Shown here: positions 56,089 to 64,000 of the stretch, one piece after another
Layout: each line of letters opens with the position of its first letter
How positions within the stretch are numbered: the stretch's first letter is position 1
Source of the DNA: Micromonospora_H sonneratiae
GTDB lineage: Bacteria; Actinomycetota; Actinomycetes; Mycobacteriales; Micromonosporaceae
Direction: 5' to 3'
NCBI RefSeq assembly: GCF_042679305.1
Contig: NZ_JBHTMP010000004.1
Span: 140,963 to 204,962, forward strand
DNA: 64,000 bases
Notes under the pieces: model-generated
The model's database searches: none
What the model was told of the DNA's origin: nothing
What the model saw: only the letters and a program-made list of their open reading frames with translations
Made by a program: the position numbers and the translations under genes

Positions 56089-56850
56089 ATGGAGGACGAT
56101 CTGCGCGTACGGACAGATGCCCACGGCGAGCCGACGCTGTTGCTGGTGCACGGCATGGGGGCCACCGGCGACGTGTGGGACGGGCTGCGGGAGTTGCTCG
56201 TCGACCGTTGGCCCGGCCGCTGGATGGTGCCGGACCTGCCCGGGCACGGCGGGTCGGAGGCGCTGCCGGAGTATTCGTTCGAGTCACTGGCGACCAGTCT
56301 CGCCAAGCTCGTGGCCGGTGCCGGGCCGGTGGTCGTACTCGGTCATTCGCTCGGTGGCGTGCTCGGCCTGACCCTGGCCCAACAGCGGTACGGGGTCCAG
56401 GTCGACGCCGTGATCGGCCTGGGCATCAAGGTGGCCTGGACCGACGACGAGTTGGCGAAGGTGGCGGCGTTGGCGGCTCGTCCCGTCACGTTCTTCGACA
56501 CCCGGGCGGCGGCGGCCGACCGTTACCTACGGGTGTCCGGCCTGGCCGGCCTGTTCGAGCCAGCTGACGACGCGGTGTCGTCCGGTCTGCGTACGGTGGA
56601 CGGGCAGTGGCGGTTGGCCATGGATCCGGGGGTCTTCGGGGTCGGGGCTCCCGACATGCCGGCCCTGCTGGCCGGCACCCGCGCCCGGGTCGTGCTGGCC
56701 CGGGGCGAGCACGACCCCATGGTCACCGAGGACCAGCTTCGTCGGCTGTCCCCGTCGGTGGTCTCCCTGCCCGGCCTCGGGCACAACGCGCACGTCGAGG
56801 ATCCCGCAGCCGTGCTGGGGCTGCTCGAGGACCATCTGCCCGGTCGCTGA
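56089..56850 (+). CDS. Alpha/beta hydrolase
   Basis: A 253-residue alpha/beta-fold hydrolase. The oxyanion HGMGATG, nucleophile elbow GHSLGG, acid GEHDPM and catalytic His GLGHNAH give a complete triad. A short cap domain lies between. The ATG at 56089 begins the conserved domain; the frame is open to 55987 without support. The substrate is unknown. Confidence 0.88.
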   Translation: MEDDLRVRTDAHGEPTLLLVHGMGATGDVWDGLRELLVDRWPGRWMVPDLPGHGGSEALPEYSFESLATSLAKLVAGAGPVVVLGHSLGGVLGLTLAQQRYGVQVDAVIGLGIKVAWTDDELAKVAALAARPVTFFDTRAAAADRYLRVSGLAGLFEPADDAVSSGLRTVDGQWRLAMDPGVFGVGAPDMPALLAGTRARVVLARGEHDPMVTEDQLRRLSPSVVSLPGLGHNAHVEDPAAVLGLLEDHLPGR

Positions 56851-56854
56851 AGCG

Positions 56855-56903
56855 GCGGCTCCCCCGGCGTCGGCGCTGACCAGCGCGTCGCCGAGGGAGC
56901 CGC
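56855..56903. terminator. Bidirectional terminator between convergent genes
   Basis: A 9-bp outer stem (GCGGCTCCC/GGGAGCCGC) encloses a second stem (TCGGCGCT against AGCGC and CGCCGA). It starts four bases after the alpha/beta hydrolase stop and ends 17 bases from the stop of the convergent protease gene. Confidence 0.75.
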
Positions 56904-56920
56904 GAGGAACCTGTCCGGAC

Positions 56921-57694
56921 CTACGCCGGCAGACCACCGACCTGGGTGTTGATCCAGGAGCGGATGTAGGTCAGGTCGCCGTAGATCGACGGACCGGTGG
57001 CACAGGTCGAGTTGTTGTTGCCGGCCCGGCTGGTGGCACCGATCAGGTTCCACCGGCCGCTGATCATCCGGACCTGGGGTCCGCCCGAGTCGCCGTAGCA
57101 GGCGCCGGCGTTGCCGTTGGTGTTGTTGGTGCAGATCTCACCGGCCGCGTTGATGCCGCTGCACCGGCTGTCCGCCACGATGGACGTGTCGAGTTCGTTG
57201 GCGACCAGCGGCGCGCTGCCACACCCGGGCGTCGGGCAGGTCTGGCCCCAGCCGATGATCCGGGTGGCGGTGCCCACCGCGCCGGAGGTGGTGGGAATGG
57301 GCGCCGGCGCGTAGCTGACCGAGCTGCCGAGTTGCAGCAGCTTCACGTCGATGGTCGGGTTGTTGACCGCCCGGATCACGCTGACCACGGTGCCCCCGCT
57401 GGAGCGGTTGATGCTGCCTACCCGAACCGAGCTCGGGGTGGAGCAGTGCTTCGCGGTCACCGCCCAGTTCGCCTTGATCAGCGTGCCGGTGCAGCCGGAG
57501 ACGTACACCATGAACGGGTAGTTCTCGGTGGCCGGTCGGCCCCTGACGATCTGGGTCCCGATGTCGTCGGTGCTGGATTCGACCGCGGAGTAGGTGGGCT
57601 CGGGTGCCGCGCTGGCCGGGCCGGACCAGGAGAGTCCGGCCGCGACGAGTCCGGTTGCCAGCAGCAGCCTGGCGAAGAGGGCATGTGCCTTCAT
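56921..57694 (-). CDS. Secreted trypsin-like serine protease (S1)
   Basis: A 257-residue protein with a clear signal peptide (LFARLLLATGLVAAGLSWSG, then PASAA cleavage). The catalytic His is in TAKHCS (near 83), the Asp in TIDVKLL, and the Ser in YGDSGGP (near 203). Six or more Cys in positions typical of S1 proteases suggest disulfides. The start ATG follows AAGGA. It is a short secreted protease with a propeptide-like segment ending at IVRGRPA. Confidence 0.93.
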   Translation of the reverse strand: MKAHALFARLLLATGLVAAGLSWSGPASAAPEPTYSAVESSTDDIGTQIVRGRPATENYPFMVYVSGCTGTLIKANWAVTAKHCSTPSSVRVGSINRSSGGTVVSVIRAVNNPTIDVKLLQLGSSVSYAPAPIPTTSGAVGTATRIIGWGQTCPTPGCGSAPLVANELDTSIVADSRCSGINAAGEICTNNTNGNAGACYGDSGGPQVRMISGRWNLIGATSRAGNNNSTCATGPSIYGDLTYIRSWINTQVGGLPA

Positions 57695-58190
57695 TGGCTC
57701 TGTCCTTTTCTTTGCGGGGGAAGAAACAGCGGCTACGCACCGAACGGGCGCTCCACATGAGCCGTGGATGTGCTCCGGAATGGGGCCGGGCAATCAGCGA
57801 GTTGTGCCGCCATTCGGTGGTGGTGCCAGGTCGGTACGGGGGCCGGTGCCGGTCCGTCCATCGACGGTCGGGCCCGGAGTCCTGCGTCAGCAGGGCATCG
57901 TCGAGTGTGGCGACCTCCTCGGTGGAACGGCGGGTCGCCCGTTACGCTATCTGATAAACGACAGACTTCAATGTATTGGCCTATACTTCTTGTGCCCTAA
58001 CGTGATGTGATGACTGATCCTCCGGGCCTGTCCTCCTGGATTTCGTGATTGCCGTTCCGTGCTGTCGTCAAAACAGAACTGATTCGTTCGGCGGGCCGGG
58101 AATTCGGAATTGGTGTGCGCCCGCTGAACCGTGGTTCCGGGCCGGGGACCGCAGACGTACGCCGGGCGGGTGGACCGGGCCGCAGAAGCA
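57695..58190. other. Upstream region of the S1 protease gene, no gene recognised
   Basis: No supported ORF or RNA is seen. A locally AT-rich stretch (about 57940-58070) stands out from the surrounding GC-rich DNA and probably carries the promoter of the protease gene. Confidence 0.5.
57944..57971 (-). promoter_or_regulatory. Candidate promoter for the S1 protease
   Basis: On the minus strand TTGAAG and TAGCGT are separated by 16 bases, close to the actinobacterial TTGACN-16/18-TAGRRT pattern, in AT-rich DNA. It would give an untranslated leader of about 240 bases. Confidence 0.35.
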
Positions 58191-58229
58191 GGCGGCGGTG
58201 GACCCCCTACGCAGGGGTCCACCGCCGCC
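58191..58229 (-). terminator. Strong hairpin terminator after the metalloprotease gene
   Basis: A perfect 16-bp stem (GGCGGCGGTGGACCCC and its complement) closes a 7-base loop CTACGCA, 48 bases after the metalloprotease stop. No T-run follows, as is usual in actinobacteria. Confidence 0.75.
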
Positions 58230-58277
58230 ATCGGAGACCGTGCCGGTCCGGTCCCGGACCGACCGCCACCTGATTGA

Positions 58278-60638
58278 TCAGCTGCGGGTCAGCTGGTATG
58301 TGCCGGTGCCCGCCCAGTTGACGATGACCAGACCGAAGTGACCCGCCGTGGTGGCGGTGTAGGTCAACGTCTCAGCCACGCCGGTGGCGCCGGAGTTTGC
58401 CGAAGCCACCGCCTGTGACCGCGTCCGGATCCAGGTGCTGGCGCTGGTCTCGTTGCTGCTGAGCAGGTACAGCTCGGGGTTCTGGGTGGAGCTTCCAGTG
58501 ATCTTCACGGTCACCTTCTGTCCGGCGGTCAGGGTGAGGTCACGGACCGCGACGATGTTGTCGCCGGTCATCGTCACCGTGCTCGTTCCGACCGGCAGGC
58601 TGGCCGATCCCTGGGCCAGTTCGATCCGGTACCAGCCCGCGTCGCCGCTGGGCTTGACCCTTGGGTAGTAGTCACCCAACGCCCGCCACTTGGAGTCGAC
58701 GCCGATGAAGTCCACCCCGCTGGTCAGCGCGCTGGTGGCCAGCCTGGTCGTCTGCGCCCGGTCGTCGTACAGCTCCAGGTCGTGGTTGACGCCGGCTCGG
58801 ATCGCCACCACCGACCAGTAGTTCGACGTCGTCTGGTAACCGAAGTTGTGCGCCGGCGTGGGTGTCGGCAACAGCTTCGGGGCGTAGTTGCCCAGCGGGT
58901 CGCGGAACCCGTAGTCGATGGTGCTCTGGTAGAGGGCGGCCAACGCTCCCGAATCCGACACGTCGAAGCCGTCGGCCGTACGGTGTGCCCAGAACTCGGC
59001 GAACGTGTTCGATACGTGGTGGGTGAAGGTGTGCCACAGGTTGGCGAAGCCCTCGCCGTACCGGTCCCAGGAGCCCTCGTTGGTCGAGTCGGTGATGTCG
59101 ATCAGCGCTGCCGCCACCCGGCCCTCGACGGTGTCACCGTTGTCCCAGCCGCTGGTGCCCCAGGTGGTGTTCTCCAGGTCCAGGTAGGCACCACTGGGCC
59201 AGCGGTAGAACGGATCGTTGAGCACGGTCGCCGGGAACCATTCGGCCCAGCCCTCGGTCCAGGCGCAACCGGCCGAACTCACCCGCTGCACGTAGTGCGG
59301 GGAACAGTTCGGAAACGCCGGGTACGCATCGTCGTAGATGTCGTCCATCAGCGCGTGGCCGATCTCGTGTAGCACGGTGGTCGGCGAGTTCGGCGCGTCC
59401 GCGTTCAGGTTCACCTCGTTGTTGGCCAGCGAGTAGAAGTTCCCGCTGGTGGAGTCCGGTGCCCAGTTGATCGTCAACCGGCGGCAGGTGGTGTCCTTCT
59501 GGTCGAAGCACTTGTTCGTCGGCTTCGGAATGAACAGCCAGGCATCGTTGGCCCGGGCGAAGGCGTGCAGGCCGCGTTGCAGCGTGGCGTCGTCGGACGT
59601 CCGCGACCCCAGGTTGATCGTGCTGCCCGGAGTGACGTCGGTGAAGGTCTCCGTCTGGAACGTCAACGGGCTGCCGGCGCGCTGAACCCGCCAGATGGAG
59701 TTCTGGGTGAGCACCCGGACGAACACGTCCGCCGTCCCGGTTTCCGGGGCGGTCTCCGACTGGGCGTCAAAGCAGAGGTTGTAGTTGCCGTTGGCGTCGG
59801 TGACGCCGCTGGCCAGTCGCTGCTCGCCTGCGGCGTCGGCGTCCACCACCTCGACGGTGAGGTTCATCGCGTTGTGCCATGCGCCGGTCTGGTCGGCGTA
59901 GCTCCAGTTGCCGGTGACCCAGGTGTCGCACGCGGCGGCGGTCGCCAGTGGCTCGGCCGGTTCCACGCGGTCCGGACGAAGCCGGGCCGGCCGCTGTGTC
60001 CGCGCCGAGGTCGGCACCACCGCGGTACCCGGCACCCCGCCGGTGCGGGCATGTCCGAACGTGGATGCCCGGCCGGGGGCGGCGATGGTGAGGAAGACGA
60101 TCTCCTTGCCGGCATGCATCCGCCCCTGGTCGGGGGCGAATGCCCGGGCCTCGATCTGCGCCGTTCCCGGTTCGACGGCCCGGACCTCGCCCGTGAAGGT
60201 CAGCTTCTCGCCACGGTTCAGCCGTCGGGTGGTCTGTGCCACCGAGATCTCGCCCGCTCGTTCGGGTTCGACCGCCGTCGCCCTACCGGTCTTCATTCCG
60301 GCCGGTGGCTGGACCCAGGTCAGCTGCGCGGGCAACTCGATCCGGATCCCGGTGTCGGCCAGTGCCGCGTCGGCTGCGACCGTGACCGTCAGTTTCGCGG
60401 TCTCGCCCAGGGCCGGTGCCCGATCCAGGGCCGCACCCACACTGAGACAGCTGAGCCACTCGTCGCTCTGTTGCTGACTGGCCGACGCGGTCAGCGAGCA
60501 GTCGGTTGCCCTGGCGGACCCGCCGGTGCCCGGCGCGGCATGCGCCGGTCCGGCAGCGCCCATTCCGAGTACGACCAGGCCCGCCGTGCCGGCACCCAGT
60601 ATCGCCCTACGCCATCTCGCAGCCCTGGCTGCAAACAT
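58278..60638 (-). CDS. Secreted zinc metalloprotease (HExxH gluzincin type), 786 residues
   Basis: A basic N-region and hydrophobic stretch (AILGAGTAGLVVLGMGAAG, then AHAAP) form a signal peptide. Beta-domain regions of about 300 residues precede the catalytic part. The zinc motif is VLHEIGHALMD near 420-430, and CAWTEGWAEWFPA about 40 residues later provides a likely third ligand Glu. The C-terminal 150 residues resemble a pre-peptidase C-terminal-type beta domain (AGWYRIELAQ, LYLLSSNE, GTGTYQLTRS). It is probably an extracellular protease; substrates unknown. Confidence 0.87.
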   Translation of the reverse strand: MFAARAARWRRAILGAGTAGLVVLGMGAAGPAHAAPGTGGSARATDCSLTASASQQQSDEWLSCLSVGAALDRAPALGETAKLTVTVAADAALADTGIRIELPAQLTWVQPPAGMKTGRATAVEPERAGEISVAQTTRRLNRGEKLTFTGEVRAVEPGTAQIEARAFAPDQGRMHAGKEIVFLTIAAPGRASTFGHARTGGVPGTAVVPTSARTQRPARLRPDRVEPAEPLATAAACDTWVTGNWSYADQTGAWHNAMNLTVEVVDADAAGEQRLASGVTDANGNYNLCFDAQSETAPETGTADVFVRVLTQNSIWRVQRAGSPLTFQTETFTDVTPGSTINLGSRTSDDATLQRGLHAFARANDAWLFIPKPTNKCFDQKDTTCRRLTINWAPDSTSGNFYSLANNEVNLNADAPNSPTTVLHEIGHALMDDIYDDAYPAFPNCSPHYVQRVSSAGCAWTEGWAEWFPATVLNDPFYRWPSGAYLDLENTTWGTSGWDNGDTVEGRVAAALIDITDSTNEGSWDRYGEGFANLWHTFTHHVSNTFAEFWAHRTADGFDVSDSGALAALYQSTIDYGFRDPLGNYAPKLLPTPTPAHNFGYQTTSNYWSVVAIRAGVNHDLELYDDRAQTTRLATSALTSGVDFIGVDSKWRALGDYYPRVKPSGDAGWYRIELAQGSASLPVGTSTVTMTGDNIVAVRDLTLTAGQKVTVKITGSSTQNPELYLLSSNETSASTWIRTRSQAVASANSGATGVAETLTYTATTAGHFGLVIVNWAGTGTYQLTRS

Positions 60639-60883
60639 GTGTCCTCCCCAAGGGTCAGCCGGTGCTGATCCACTTGGCTGAGATCATTTCAGATATGTGC
60701 AAATACTGTCATCAGCCCCAGGCAGGCATTTGAAGTTGAGAACCCGGGCAGACCGGCCCGAGCTGACTGGGTGCTTCCGGGGGGATCGGAGGTGAATTGC
60801 CAGGTTAGATCCGCGCGGGCTGGGTACGGATGCACGACGCCTCCGGTAGACGAACCGGGGGACGCTGGACCGAGGGAGCATCG

Positions 60884-61180
60884 ATGAGACTCGACGATGA
60901 CGACATCACGACCGGCGGCGTTCTGCCCAACGAGGGCCCGGCGGACGGCGGTGCCACGCCGGGTAAGCGGGATGGTGGTGCTGACGGGGGACCGGTCGAC
61001 TCGGGGCCGGCTGACGAGGGTCCGGCGGACGGCGGTGCCACGCCGGGTAAGCGGGATGGTGGTGCTGACGGCCCGGCTGACGGGGGACCGGTCGACTCGG
61101 GACTGGCTGACGAGGGCCCGGCCGACGGCGGAGCGGTGCCGGGCAAGCGGGACGGCGGCGCTGACGGCCCGGTCCGATAA
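60884..61180 (+). CDS. Repetitive Asp/Gly-rich small peptide, candidate RiPP-like precursor
   Basis: A 98-residue peptide with an ATG behind GAGGGAG. A 16-residue N-terminal part (MRLDDDDITTGGVLPN) could act as leader. Three imperfect repeats follow: residues 17-44, 45-76 and 77-98. Each begins with EGPADGGATPGKRDGGADG or a one-residue variant of it, and the first two continue with GGPVDSG. The only basic residues in each unit are the Lys-Arg pair of PGKRDGG. No Cys, no aromatic residue and no membrane segment are present. The stop is 15 bases before a JmjC oxygenase gene, so the two probably form an operon and the peptide is the likely substrate. A longer frame from 60830 is possible. Confidence 0.75.
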   Translation: MRLDDDDITTGGVLPNEGPADGGATPGKRDGGADGGPVDSGPADEGPADGGATPGKRDGGADGPADGGPVDSGLADEGPADGGAVPGKRDGGADGPVR

Positions 61181-61195
61181 CCGGCTGGACGCGAG

Positions 61196-62518
61196 ATGAC
61201 CACGTATGCGCCGGGCGGCACCGGTCGCCCGGCGACAGCCATCCAACCGGAACCGGCGACGCTGAGACAGCCCGAACCGGCCCCGGCCGGCCAGCAGATG
61301 CCCCGGTCGCTGGCCCGCTGCGTAGCCGTCGAGCCGGGCAGGTTCGCCACCGAGTACTGGGGCCGTACCCCGCTGCTGTCCCGGGCCGGCGAACTTCCCA
61401 ACCCGGTCGGCTTCACCGACCTGCTCAGCCCGGCCGACGCCGACGACCTGCTCAGTCGCCGAGGACTCCGTACCCCGTTCCTCCGGATCGCCAAGGACGG
61501 CGAGCTGCTGTCGGCGGCGCGGTACACCGGTAGCGGTGGTGCCGGTGCCGAGATCAGCGACCAGGTGCTCGACGAACGGGTGCTCGGGCTCTATGCCGGC
61601 GGAGCCACCCTGGTCCTGCAGGGACTGCATCGCAACTGGCCACCGCTGATCGACTTCGCCCGGGAACTCGGCGCGGCGATCGGCCAGCCGTTGCAGATCA
61701 ACGCCTATCTGACCCCGGCCGGCAACCAGGGGTTCGCCACCCACTACGACACCCACGACGTGTTCGTGCTCCAGGTCGACGGCTGTAAGCACTGGCGGAT
61801 CCACGAGCCGGTGCTGCCCGATCCCCTGGAACGGCAGCCGTGGGGCGGCCTTGCCGACGAGGTGTCCGCAGTCGCTGACGGCCCGGCGGCGTTGGACGTG
61901 GTACTGGCCCCCGGCGATGCGCTCTATCTACCCCGGGGCTGGCTACACAGCGCCCAGGCGCAGGAGCAACGTTCGCTGCACCTGACCGTCGGCATCCGCT
62001 CCCTGACCCGGTATTCGCTGGTGGAGACGTTGCTCGGACTGGCCGCCGAGGACCAGCGGCTACGCACCTCCCTGCCGTTCGGAACCGACGTCGCCGACAC
62101 CGGGCAGATCGAGCCGGAACTGGCCCGGACGATCACGGCACTGCGGGACTGGCTGCTCGACGTCGATCCGGTGACGGTCGCCGATCGACTGCGGGAGCGT
62201 TCGTGGCGGGCATTCCGCCCGGCACCCATCCGACCGCTGGCCCAGGCGGCGGCGATCGCCGATCTGGACACCGGCAGCCGGTTGGCGCTGCGTAACGGGC
62301 TGCGTTGGCGGCTGGTCCCGGCCGGTAGTGGCGACCGGATCACCCTGCTGCTGTTCGACCGTACGGTCACCTTCCCCGGGCAGTGCGAGCCGGCTCTGCG
62401 TGCGTTGCTCACCGCCGACGTGATCCGGGTCGGTGACCTGCCCGGTCTCGACGACGATGCCGACCGGATCGTGCTGGCCCGCCGGCTGCTGCGGGAGGCG
62501 GTGGCGGTCCCGGCGTGA
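61196..62518 (+). CDS. JmjC/cupin-like 2-oxoglutarate oxygenase (RoxA/MINA53-like)
   Basis: A 440-residue protein of the ribosomal-oxygenase type of JmjC enzymes. The iron ligands are visible as HYD in FATHYDTHDVF and a later His in LPRGWLHSAQ. The Lys in VDGCKHWRIHEP suits 2-oxoglutarate binding. A C-terminal helical and winged-helix-like part follows, as in RoxA/YcfD relatives, which hydroxylate Arg or His of proteins. The first 35 residues are Pro/Gln-rich. Located directly after the repetitive peptide gene, it may hydroxylate residues such as Lys, Arg or Asp in those repeats; this is inference. Confidence 0.88.
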   Translation: MTTYAPGGTGRPATAIQPEPATLRQPEPAPAGQQMPRSLARCVAVEPGRFATEYWGRTPLLSRAGELPNPVGFTDLLSPADADDLLSRRGLRTPFLRIAKDGELLSAARYTGSGGAGAEISDQVLDERVLGLYAGGATLVLQGLHRNWPPLIDFARELGAAIGQPLQINAYLTPAGNQGFATHYDTHDVFVLQVDGCKHWRIHEPVLPDPLERQPWGGLADEVSAVADGPAALDVVLAPGDALYLPRGWLHSAQAQEQRSLHLTVGIRSLTRYSLVETLLGLAAEDQRLRTSLPFGTDVADTGQIEPELARTITALRDWLLDVDPVTVADRLRERSWRAFRPAPIRPLAQAAAIADLDTGSRLALRNGLRWRLVPAGSGDRITLLLFDRTVTFPGQCEPALRALLTADVIRVGDLPGLDDDADRIVLARRLLREAVAVPA

Positions 62519-62526
62519 TCGGCAGC

Positions 62527-62616
62527 CGGATCGGCGGGCCGCGTACCCGGATCGGCGGGCCGTGCACCGACCGGGATCGAGCGGTCAGCGTACCGACCGG
62601 GATCGAGCGGTCAGCG
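62527..62616. repeat. Direct repeats between convergent genes
   Basis: A 15-base unit (cggatcggcgggccg) occurs twice at a 21-base spacing, followed by a tandem pair of a 25-26-base unit at 62566-62591 and 62592-62616. The second copy of the longer unit supplies the stop codon and last codon of the downstream minus-strand gene. These 92 bases are otherwise without features. Confidence 0.85.
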
Positions 62617-63261
62617 CAGCAGGGCGAAGAGCAGACCGGTGCCCACGAAACCGGCGATCAGCACCACCGCCACCGGGCGGGGCCCGAGGGTGGCATGGCG
62701 TCGGTCGGCCAGCAGCTTCGCCGGGGCCAGCCCGACCAGCGGCCCGAGCAGCGTCACGACCAGCGCCAGCACCGGCATCCCCACCGCGAGGTCACCGCCG
62801 TACCGGTCGCCCACCATCCGCGCGGCGATCCCCAGGGCGTACGCGGCTGCCGCGCCCAGCAGGCCGAAGAACGCCAGCAGGGGGTGCACCGAGCTGGGCA
62901 GCTCACCCGGCTGTTTGGTCCGGTCCAGCAGCTGCCGGACCCCGTCGAGCAGAGCGCCGGGCTCGGCGGTCGCGCCCGGTGCCGGCCCCGGTGGGCGGCC
63001 CAGGCGCCGCGTGCCCGAGCCGAGCCGACCACCCAGTACCTGCCACAGGTGGGCGACCTCGGCGTCGACGATCTCGACCTGTTCCGTTGCCGCGGTGAAT
63101 TCCGCCTCGGCGTCCCGGACCGCCTCCTGCGCCGCGCGCAGCGCCCGCTCGGCCCCGGCGCACTGGCGTTCGTACCAGGTGTCCGCCTCGGCACGCTGCG
63201 CGTCGGCGTACGCCGTCACCTCGGCGAGTTGACTGAGCAACCGGGCGTACGACGTGCTCAT
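62611..63261 (-). CDS. Coiled-coil membrane protein
   Basis: A 216-residue protein; its ATG overlaps the stop of the upstream gene (ATGA). Residues 1-75 are a charged helical coiled coil (LAEVTAYADAQRAEADTWYE ... ALRAAQEAVRDAEAEFTAAT). After a Pro/Gly linker there are three hydrophobic segments (LLAFFGLLGAAAAYALGIAA, MPVLALVVTLLGPLVGLAP, VAVVLIAGFVGTGLLFALL). I recognise no family. Coupling to a FtsK/SpoIIIE-like gene suggests a partner in a membrane complex. Confidence 0.8.
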   Translation of the reverse strand: MSTSYARLLSQLAEVTAYADAQRAEADTWYERQCAGAERALRAAQEAVRDAEAEFTAATEQVEIVDAEVAHLWQVLGGRLGSGTRRLGRPPGPAPGATAEPGALLDGVRQLLDRTKQPGELPSSVHPLLAFFGLLGAAAAYALGIAARMVGDRYGGDLAVGMPVLALVVTLLGPLVGLAPAKLLADRRHATLGPRPVAVVLIAGFVGTGLLFALLR

Positions 63262-64000
63262 GCGGACGGTCCATAGGGGATGATGACCTGACCGGTCCGG
63301 TGTACCGCCCGGTCGAAGAACAGGCCCCGCCACGGTCGGGGATACCAGTCCGGGCCGCCGTTGCCCGGATAGAGCGACGACGTCAGCTCTCCGCCCTGTA
63401 CGTCCAACGCCACCCAGGCTCCGATCTGATCCGTACGGGAGGCCGGCCCGCCCAGATCCGCCCGCATCCGGGCCACCCCACGCCACCAGGCCAGCACATG
63501 GGTACGCCGTTCCGGCCCGTTGTGCAGGATGTGCCGCAGATGCTCCAGCCCGGTGCGCTGTCCGACCCGGGCGGCCAGTCGGCCGGCTGCCGCGTCGACC
63601 GCGTAGAGCAGCAGGTAGTGCGGCTGGCCCGGGGCGCTCCCGTGGTCCAGGCCGGTGGCCGTTTCGGCCATCAGCTCCGGGACGGTCTCCTCGTCGTACC
63701 AGGCGGTGTCCGCGTCGAGTGCCTCGTAGAGCGACCGGGCCGAGACGTCCGCGTCCGGATCCAGGCAGGCGATCGAGAACCGGGCAGCGCCCGGCTGGTG
63801 CTGGCGGGCCAGGGACCGGGCGGCGGCGTCGAGCACGGCACAGGCCTCGTCCACCCGGGTGCCGAGCACCGCGAGGTTGCGTCCGGGCGCGCGGGGCAGC
63901 CGCAGTCCGGCCGACCGCGCCTGTACGTCGATGATCTCGCCGAGCAGGGCCACCGGCCCCCGGGCCGAACCGGCCGTCCGGGTGGCGCCGGCGGCGTCCC
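63258..64000 (-). CDS. C-terminal part of a FtsK/SpoIIIE-like protein, 5' end beyond window
   Basis: About 247 residues are visible with the frame open at the right edge. The visible part begins like the last ATPase domain of FtsK/SpoIIIE proteins (VALLGEIIDVQARSAG, then RNLAVLGTRVDEACAVLDAA, a position where other members have a P-loop strand). Walker A is not present in this portion, so the domain may be a degenerate ATPase. Its stop overlaps the start of the coiled-coil membrane protein gene. Confidence 0.6.
   Translation of the reverse strand, partial: DAAGATRTAGSARGPVALLGEIIDVQARSAGLRLPRAPGRNLAVLGTRVDEACAVLDAAARSLARQHQPGAARFSIACLDPDADVSARSLYEALDADTAWYDEETVPELMAETATGLDHGSAPGQPHYLLLYAVDAAAGRLAARVGQRTGLEHLRHILHNGPERRTHVLAWWRGVARMRADLGGPASRTDQIGAWVALDVQGGELTSSLYPGNGGPDWYPRPWRGLFFDRAVHRTGQVIIPYGPSA

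Noticed and set aside
60689..61804. A 371-codon minus-strand frame opposite the repetitive peptide and JmjC genes.
   Set aside because: The plus strand has a good ribosome site, a sensible leader-repeat structure and a clear JmjC product; the minus frame is only the mirror of the repeats and matches nothing.

Overview
The window is high-GC DNA from a filamentous actinomycete. Conservon signalling genes, a SapB-like lanthipeptide locus, a terpenoid operon, a GH18 chitinase and actinobacterial type VII secretion genes all point to this group. A Micromonosporaceae member is my best guess, from gene style only; no marker gene is present.

Left half (1-32939, minus strand): a type VII secretion (T7SS/ESX) locus. 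In transcription order it encodes a 782-residue single-pass membrane protein, a 100-residue WXG100-type protein, one uninterrupted 25.7-kb gene for an 8,552-residue protein, a mycosin protease (MycP) and the EccC ATPase, which runs off the left edge. The giant protein has a CpnT/WXG100-like N-terminus, Pro/Thr linkers, long helical stalks, six Ser/Gly/Thr-rich beta modules, a macro domain, five copies of a helical module, and a C-terminal array of about nine full and two degenerate alpha/beta modules. I could find no cysteine in it. A frameshifted SMI1/KNR4 (SUKH) gene, a typical immunity family, lies at its 3' end.

Middle (33030-42100): an Ntn-hydrolase-like lipoprotein gene (+), then on the minus strand a conservon cvnABCD and, upstream of it, a terpenoid operon of cytochrome P450, class I terpene synthase and class II (DxDTT) cyclase joined by ATGA and GTGA start/stop overlaps.

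42727-50570: a SapB/ram-type class III lanthipeptide cluster. It has a LanKC synthetase, a 39-residue precursor whose core is nearly that of SapB, two ABC exporter halves, and two tandem RamR-like LuxR regulators convergent with the exporter.

50785-60638: mostly exported or accessory proteins. These are an LVIVD-repeat protein and a DUF305 protein diverging from a perfect CRP-like palindrome, a GH18 chitinase without a signal peptide, a pentapeptide-repeat protein, an alpha/beta hydrolase, a trypsin-like protease and a large HExxH metalloprotease.

60884-62518: a two-gene unit of a 98-residue peptide with three imperfect repeats and a JmjC-type oxygenase, a candidate RiPP-like system. The right edge holds a coiled-coil membrane protein and the end of a probable FtsK/SpoIIIE-like protein, both on the minus strand.

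The strongest candidates for undescribed biology are the giant T7SS substrate with its modules and the repetitive peptide/JmjC pair.
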